Shown here piece by piece: positions 58,001 to 64,000 of a stretch of DNA of 64,000 nt (the stretch's first letter is position 1; the number at the start of each line of letters is the position of its first letter). The position numbers and the translations under genes were made by a program. Under the pieces are notes generated by a model. The model saw only the letters and a list, made by a program, of their open reading frames with translations. It had not been told where the DNA came from and did no database searches. This DNA is from Siphonodentalium dalli (lineage: Eukaryota; Mollusca; Scaphopoda; Gadilida; Siphonodentaliidae). The stretch covers positions 148,395,559-148,459,558 of the forward strand of contig CP136066.1 in the NCBI GenBank assembly GCA_032622095.1. The letters run 5' to 3'.

Positions 58001-59110
58001 TTGTTGGAATTAACACGACCAAGCGATGCTCTTGTTTCCTTATCAGTTTCTGTTTTAGTTTGTTTCTGGCTTCTTTCATGTTTGTTTGTTGTTTGCTTGT
58101 TTATTTTGTTTGCATTGCGAATACCGATAATAAAGGTCCCACGTTTCCTGATCAATAATTTGACGACCAAATGAATTAATTATATCTGCTCCAACATTAT
58201 TTCAATCCAGGTTAACTGATCGTGATATATTGTTGAAACCTTATGTTGTGGACGATTTTTGCTCGATATCTTAGGAAATAATTGGTTTAGAAGATCGGGG
58301 ATGTAGCGCATAATGTTTAAAAAATGTGGGGTTTTGAGGGATGCAAACGGGGATATGACATTAGCGAACGACATTTTTGGGCAACGTCAATGTCGTTGAA
58401 ATGTGAACATCAAACTCGGACATGCAATGACATTTCGGCCAGGGACATATCGACCCAGATAAGGCACCGCCTTGCTAGAATCCATTGTACCCGGCCAAAT
58501 TTCTGCTATCGGGGCATACACATGTACGTATACCTACCCGGGACCAAACCTCTAATGGTGCCAGTGACTCTAATGAAAATATTGCTCCAATAAACTTGAC
58601 ATAATTTCTTATTTCTTTCACGTATTTTCTCCAAAGGTATATAAACTTGAACTAATTACGTTCTGCGGCAATAATGCTCAGTATAAAATGTTCTTGAACA
58701 TTGGTATTCTTATTTCATTTTGTTTGCGCATTTATATTTAGTACATGTATCCTCGATGAAAATTCTAAATGTAGTGTGTTGCGAAAACAAATCTACATTT
58801 TATATTCACAGGTGTATATGGCTGTGGTATCTGTTTTAAAATTCCATTATGCATCATCGTACCTATTTCAGGTAGCAATAACATGCATCACTATATTGAC
58901 GGAACAGATGAATCCAGCGCGGGTGTTTGGAAGAACAGATACGGCGAACCACTGTGGATTGCTCCTGATATGCAACAAGAGAACCATGGTGGAAATCAAC
59001 ACTGCGTGACCATCATGCACAAACCAGGCGGCACTCCGATTCTTATGAACGACTATGACTGCGACAGCATAAACCCGAATCACTTACTCAGATATGTTTG
59101 TGAACTGTAA
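55073..59110 (+). CDS. Secreted PAN/apple plus C-type lectin-like protein, gene 1
   Basis: Spliced gene with exons 55073-55340, 57260-57427, 57690-57716 and 58872-59110 (TAA at 59108-59110). Introns use GT/AG (GAAG|GTAAGT, CAG|GTGGGT, AGAA|GTAAGT; acceptors TTTTACAG, ATATTAG, TTTCAG) and all are phase 1. Exon 1 encodes a signal peptide (MYLPVFTVILTIFGHVDC) and a PAN/apple-like module (AHSEIQCAGLCEHSC...FSFD...CYL). The later exons encode a C-type lectin-like fold: LWYRVG, TWRQSKTLCECERGHMFEV, DWLRS, GVWKN, GGNQHC, LMNDYDC and RYVCEL. The EPN/QPD calcium-sugar motif is replaced by QQE, while an ND pair like that of WND is kept. Start chosen by comparison with gene 2 (an upstream in-frame ATG at 55049 is not conserved). 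An extra small exon between 55341 and 57259, as in gene 2, may have been missed. Confidence 0.8.
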
Positions 59111-59142
59111 GAAAGATCAAGAGTATGGAATCCAATTTATAC

Positions 59143-59989
59143 CACTTTATTTTGTCGAAAAATCCACCAGGCGCCGAACGCGCCAGAGGCGACAAAATGT
59201 GTGCCGTATATTGTCGCAAATTTTGACGCTTCTGAAAGGAACAGAAAACGATGAAATAGACGGAACCGAGATCACGACCTTTGTCTGCGCGACCAAAGTG
59301 ATAAGAGCGACAAAATGAAGCGACGAAAGCGACAACTGTCGTTTGATTGTGGCGGTTATTACGTGTGCCGCATGTATACAGTCCTAGATATTCTTGATAG
59401 CTATGGTTCGCTGGGCGTTTTATTTATAGATAATGTTTTTTTTGGGAGGATTAAAAATCTAACTGCGAACCGGAGGCCGAGTCCGGTAAAAGGTGTAGTT
59501 GGGAATTTCAATGTCGTTTATTGTCCTTTGCATTATTATGTCATTAATGTTGATTTTTGGTTTCTGACAAGCTATGTCAATTACAAATAAAAGAAATGAA
59601 AAATATAATTTGTAAGTCTTATATTTCAACTGTTATATATATTTTTCGTTCAGCAGCCCACTGGGGGTTGTGGTCGGAGACGGCCAAGTCGGCCGCCGGT
59701 TCGTTAATTAGGTGCTGGTTGTTATTGTTATTTTAACGGAATTCTGAGTTGGTCATTCGTGAAACCAATATATTTTATATTCTATAATTACAAACATGGG
59801 TATATAATATATGATCTTGAGCGCGTTACCATTTCTGACATTGGTTTTCTTGTCTCACATGCGTCGATTTTGTCGCGGTCGACTAATGTCGCATGTGTCG
59901 GTTTCATCATTTCGGTCGCGGGCGAGATTTCGGTTCCGTCGCATGTCTCGGTTCTGTCGCCTGCTGGATTTTTTCGACAAAATAAAGTG
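59143..59989. mobile_element. Inverted-repeat element directly after lectin gene 1
   Basis: CACTTTATTTTGTCGAAAAA and CCACCAGGCGCCGA (59143-59176) pair with the complement ending at 59989 (CCTGCTGGATTTTTTCGACAAAATAAAGTG). The arms continue for ~140 bp rich in GCGACAAAA/TTTTGTCGC. Between them lies a split copy of repeat family C (59568-59606 and 59785-59860). The element starts about 32 bp after the stop codon, so it probably supplies or disrupts the 3' UTR. Confidence 0.6.
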
Positions 59990-61262
59990 CATGGCACAAA
60001 TAGGTTTCCATACAAGAGAGATGGTTCGGCTGAATTGTCATTGCGCCTGGTCACGTGGTCCAGCAGATGTGCTATGGCGTTGGTGGGGCCTGCTGCATTA
60101 ACTATGATGTTGGTGGAGCAAGATGATAAAATGGTGTTGAAAGAAATTCAATTGTTATTTTCGGCATGGACTTTGACAAATCTGAACGATTCAACAAAAA
60201 GCTATCATCGGCAGAAAAATCCAGATGAACATATAACATACATGTATTGCAATAATGGCAGCGTTCATTGTCACAAAAATATCTCAACAGCAATATGTAT
60301 TTGGGTCGATAAACATAAATGTGGACAGCCATTGTTAAATTTGTTTCTTCCTGCATGCAATTTCCTTCTAAATGCAATATAATGTATTGTACCATACAAT
60401 GACCAGTCAGGAGAAATATCCAGGGTTCGCGCTGCCGCTTGCCAAATTTGGTAACAAATATTTTCATTTTGGCAAAACAAAAATGTCTTTTTTTTTGGCA
60501 CGTGTGTTTTTGATTATGGGATGTGAACTATCTACATGTAGTCATAAACGATACTTTCTTTATGTCATAGTAAAACTTTCATCAAACGGTTAATTGACCG
60601 TGGTTAAAATATGAGTCCGAAAAAAGCAATGTTCTTTAACGATTTCGTTGACGCTGGTATATAAGTAATTTGTAACAGGCTCTTGGTGCAGATATATACC
60701 GTCACTTTGCTCGAAACAGTACATGGTAATTACAGAATTATTTTTACAGTTAAACCCCCTGGCCTGAATCGTCATCTCCGGTTTAAACCTTGTCTGTGTA
60801 AATATCTAGGTTTAAACCGCCACTTGACAGCTAAATCCGTGGTATAAACCCGAGACCTCAAGTATAAGCCACGCATTCGTCATTTCTGGTTTAAAACTGT
60901 TCCAGCTAGACGACGGTATTTAAATTTAAGGAACAGGTATTAACTACGAAATATATTACCTAGACTACTTTTTCAATGTTATAAATAAACTTCCCTGACA
61001 CAACACCCAACAGTCCCAGGCTTTGAATACTGGATTGTATACGGTTATGTTTGCTTCAAGCTACTTCAGAACTATACGTGACAGTGGGATAAATTTTCTC
61101 AAGTTGTGAATGAGATCTATACAGATGTCAATGCTGTCTGTTGAAGGAACCCAAACTGAGTTATTTTGTGTCAACTATATCGACTGCTGTGCTCACGCGT
61201 CAGAACATTCTACTCTGAATGCTTACATTAACGACCGACACTTGAGTGTGTCTGACATTTTC
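59990..61262. other. Gene-free spacer between the two lectin genes
   Basis: Contains a partial copy (60068-60118) of the 37.5-kb MITE ends and a cluster of GGTTTAAACC-like motifs at about 60750-60900. The long frames at 59759-60467 on both strands run through the inverted-repeat element and show no domain. Confidence 0.4.
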
Positions 61263-61350
61263 AGAATGAGGTTCCATATGGTGAATTTAGGGATGCTACC
61301 CCCGCGAAACGGGATAGCGTCACCAAATTCACCTTCTGGGACTTCATTCT
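61263..61350. repeat. 88-bp hairpin element, copy 1
   Basis: AGAATGAGGTTCC...GGTGAATTT...GATGCTACCCCCG, loop CGAAA, then CGGGATAGCGTC...AAATTCACC...GGGACTTCATTCT. The arms pair almost throughout. Confidence 0.75.
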
Positions 61351-61550
61351 TCTTAGGCATCAACTACTATGTGAGACCTTGTATCAGATTGATGTTCCTC
61401 AGTTGAGGTGATGTTCACCCATAGTCACCTCGTTTATGCATTTTACCTTCTGCAAATTAGGGGATATGGAAACTTCCCAGAGGGGAAAAAGTAACCAAAA
61501 ACAATGTTAATTTGAGACTATATATACTTCACAGAAGATGAGGCCTAAGT

Positions 61551-61637
61551 AGAATGAGGTCCCACATGGTGAATTTGGTTATGCTAACCCGCGATGCGGG
61601 ATAGCGTCACTAAGTTCACCCTCTGGGGACCTCATTC
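61551..61637. repeat. Hairpin element, copy 2
   Basis: Same layout as 61263-61350: GAATGAGGTCCC...GGTGAATTT...ATGCTAACCCGC, loop GAT, GCGGGATAGCGTC...AAGTTCACC...GGGGACCTCATTC. Several differences between the arms would be G-U pairs in RNA. Confidence 0.75.
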
Positions 61638-61916
61638 AGATTCTGCAAATGTCAGACACACTTTATTCAGCCTTGCATTTGTTACGGTAATCGATATGTA
61701 TGCAAGAAATAAACTATGCATAACTATCGATGCAAGGCGGGGTAACATACGCCTACATGGGGAGGAGCTCTGCTTGGTCTGTCGATGCAAGACACCATAC
61801 GTCACCGGTCTCCAGGTATCCATTCGCGCGAGTTTATCATTTTAAACACGCCACGTCATACGACTACCTGAGACGAGTGAGGACGAGACGTGTATTTGTT
61901 TCTGACGGTCGACATC

Positions 61917-62617
61917 ATGTATTTGTCTGTATTCACTGTTATTTTGGCAATCATTGCTAATGTGGAATGCAGAAAGTTTATGCTGGTTGATGATTTATCA
62001 CCGGCCGGATGTCCACCATTCCCGACACGAGTTGAGACGGCTCACTCAGAGATTCAGTGTGCTGGGATGTGTGAGGGTTCGTGCAAAGAGTTCTCTTACG
62101 ATGTGGAGAAAAACAAGTGCTACTTGACAGATGGCACGCTTGAGCCCATTCCGACATCACGGAACGTGTTCAGGAACTTTGAAGGTAAGTTTATATATAA
62201 GTCGCATATTGTTGGGGTGTGACTCGTCGATTGCCGATTTTGGAACATTGCGAACATCACGCAACCAGAGATGTGACCAAATCCCACTGCTTATTGCTTA
62301 TAACTGTCCTATCCTCTCTGTTTATTCAACGTTCAAACACAACAATCGATGTAGTTGGAAAATGTCCATCAATGGCGATTTCAGATTAGACTTCTATAGC
62401 TGAAAGTTGGGAGTAATTAAATCTTGTGTATTAATGCATGTTTGCTCTCTATTCGATTTTAATGTCCGTATCGATGTGATTTTATTTTACCATTTTTCAT
62501 TCATTATTTCGATCTTAGTTGTCGCACGCGCGTGGTGGAATATGTGTTGATTTTCGTGTAATTTCCGTGTGATCATAGGTTCTCCATCGCATTGCGGTCC
62601 ATTTGACTACAGTGGTA
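61917..62617 (+). CDS. PAN/C-type lectin-like gene 2, first two exons (partial)
   Basis: Exon 1 at 61917-62184 encodes a signal peptide (MYLSVFTVILAIIANVEC) and the same PAN-like module as gene 1. Most residues are identical, including VETAHSEIQCAG, CKEFS, EKNKCYLTDGT and TSRNVFR. The donor GAAG|GTAAGT is at the same place and phase 1. A small second exon at 62579-62617 (acceptor ATCATAG, donor A|GTAAGT) would encode GSPSHCGPFDYSG and is also phase 1 to phase 1; it supplies a Cys-Gly-Pro start typical of a C-type lectin fold. The remaining exons should lie beyond 64000. Tandem copy of gene 1, same strand, about 6.8 kb apart. The start is supported by similarity to gene 1; the ATG at 61890 is not conserved. 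Confidence 0.75.
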
Positions 62618-63161
62618 GTAAGTTTTGTTTCTTTCTCATCTATTTTACATTAAATATCCGCTTCCATGTGATCTTAACTATTTTCGTTTCATACGGCTCA
62701 GTGTTTTATACTCGTACGAAAATTGTTTGAGGCCACTCCAAATTGTTACCCCACTGATTTGTATATATTTATCACATACCCAACCGGTTTCCTTTGCCAT
62801 TTATTTTGATTTTTTTTTTAACACTTATATGCATATTGTCATGTATATTATTTTTTTAGATTACTGGTGTGTGTGTACATATTTTATCGCACGTGTTGTG
62901 CCAGTATTTAATTAAACTTACGGTCATATAAAATAAATTATTATTATTTTCATTATTAAAAATTTAGTGAAATTTAGTGAAAATGTCTTGCAACTTTGGC
63001 TGCATTTATGCAAACCGTGCGTCTGTGCATTCCCCTTAACCTGGATATGATGAGTCCAGCTAATATGTTTTATTCAACTAAAGTAATTAACCAAGGTACT
63101 ACTTTTAAAATGAACATACCAAACTGTGGATGCTAGATGCAGACACGTTAATAAATAGAGG
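62618..63161 (+). other. Intron of lectin-like gene 2
   Basis: AT-rich. No further exon was recognised before the window ends. Confidence 0.4.
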
Positions 63162-63302
63162 ATCTCACATGAGTTTCTATTTTATACGGAATTTATCAAC
63201 CGAGTTCACTAAATTCGATTTGAGCCGAGGTTTACCGAGGCTCAAATAGAATTTAGAGGACGAGGTTGATAAATTACGTATAAAATAGGACGAGTGTGAG
63301 AT
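63162..63302. repeat. 141-bp palindromic hairpin
   Basis: ATCTCACATGAGT..TATTTTATACG..AATTTATCAACC..GAGTTCACTAAATTCGATTTGAGCC pairs with GGCTCAAATAGAATTT..GAGG..GGTTGATAAATT..CGTATAAAATAGGACGAGTGTGAGAT. The loop is GAGGTTTACC. It fits a non-autonomous foldback; no target duplication assigned. Confidence 0.8.
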
Positions 63303-64000
63303 ACCTTTTATCACATGATCAAATAAACCCGAAGCAACGCGAAATATTCATCGAAAACAACAATCATAAACTACAGCGATCGCAAGTTATTTGAAGAACG
63401 CCGTGACGTCATCGCACGCGCTGATATTAAACGTGTCTATTACCGATAATTATGAAACTGCTTTTATGGCCAAATTATGTGATAAATTAAAATACTTAAT
63501 TGTCAATTATTATTATTATTTTATTTTTTATTTTTATTTGAAAAAAGACAAATACATTATGATAATACATGTAGTATATTACAGTTAATGGTTGGTAATA
63601 AAACAGTTTTTGTCTCGTTCGTTTTTTTTGAGACTGTAGAAAGGTAGTAGAGAAAAAAGAGTGTGGAGTGAATGGTTTTATGAATGTTGTGTTATTTAGT
63701 TATATTAAATTTCCATTAGTTATAATAATAAATATAATGGAAATGAAATATTTGGTATATGTATTATTTATATTTTTTTCTGAGTCCCTCACGTTATTTG
63801 GTATATATACTGATATATATATATGCTAATTACATAATGCAAAATATTAACATTGCGGGATTATTAATTAGTGTTAGCATCGAGCAACAGTCTTAAAATT
63901 TGGTATATTTACGTAGCGTGATTATGTACGGCGTGGATTGGTGGTATACAATTAATTTTACTCACTATATGATTCAAATATGTGAGCATACTGTTAGGTA
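63303..64000. other. AT-rich intronic tail of the window
   Basis: Very AT-rich with TATTATTATT and TATATA tracts. No exon of lectin-like gene 2 recognised. Confidence 0.35.

Noticed and set aside
59759-60467. 207-codon plus-strand and 121-codon minus-strand frames
   Set aside because: They run through an inverted-repeat element and a MITE fragment, overlap each other on opposite strands, and show no recognisable domain.

Overview
The window is from a eukaryote. It is AT-rich and intron-bearing, with very low coding density and many repeats. Three kinds of repeat point to a marine invertebrate, most probably a bivalve mollusc: about 160-bp tandem arrays built on a GGCCATAACTCT motif, a secreted PAN/C-type-lectin gene in tandem copies, and GIY-YIG Penelope, LINE, SINE and Ty3/gypsy remnants. 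This is inference; the species is not identified. Exon structures were worked out by eye from splice signals, intron phase and protein logic.

Layout. (1) 552-3894, minus: a complete three-coding-exon gene for a small four-TM claudin/PMP22-like protein. Its introns hold a mariner-type MITE and a Penelope remnant. (2) 4-23 kb: a repeat-rich desert. It contains diverged and homogeneous ~160-bp arrays (5.4-6.5, 9.1-10.4 and 17.2-17.8 kb), several long-palindrome elements (7.8-8.4, 12.56-13.13 and 17.95-18.70 kb), a 2.8-kb Harbinger-like element with perfect 34-bp TIRs and a TTA duplication (13501-16300), a tRNA-derived SINE (19.1-19.5 kb) and a truncated LINE tail (20.5-21.1 kb). (3) 23.2-24.6 kb, minus: a decayed copy of a large protein family combining a FEN1/XPG-like PIN nuclease fold with a terminal cysteine cluster. 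(4) 24.7-29.6 kb: a nested giant foldback with ~0.9-kb inverted arms, an inner inverted pair, three related hairpins, and an inserted element carrying a nine-unit ~160-bp array. (5) 29.8-43 kb: a degenerate ~62-bp minisatellite, LINE RT debris, MITEs and AT microsatellites. (6) 43.07-52.99 kb: two ~330-bp LTRs in the same orientation. They flank the 3' half of a broken Ty3/gypsy pol (minus strand) and, on the opposite strand, a GC-rich higher-order minisatellite and an intact 1021-codon ORF of the same PIN plus cysteine-cluster family as the 23-24 kb pseudogene. (7) 53-54.2 kb: a dispersed repeat. (8) 55.07-59.11 kb: a PAN/C-type lectin-like gene, followed by a second tandem copy from 61.9 kb that runs off the window, with palindromic hairpin elements between and after them.

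The host genes supported are the claudin-like gene and the two lectin-like genes. The best candidate for an under-described system is the PIN-nuclease/CXC protein family, present once intact and once as a pseudogene, each copy embedded in complex mobile-element structures.
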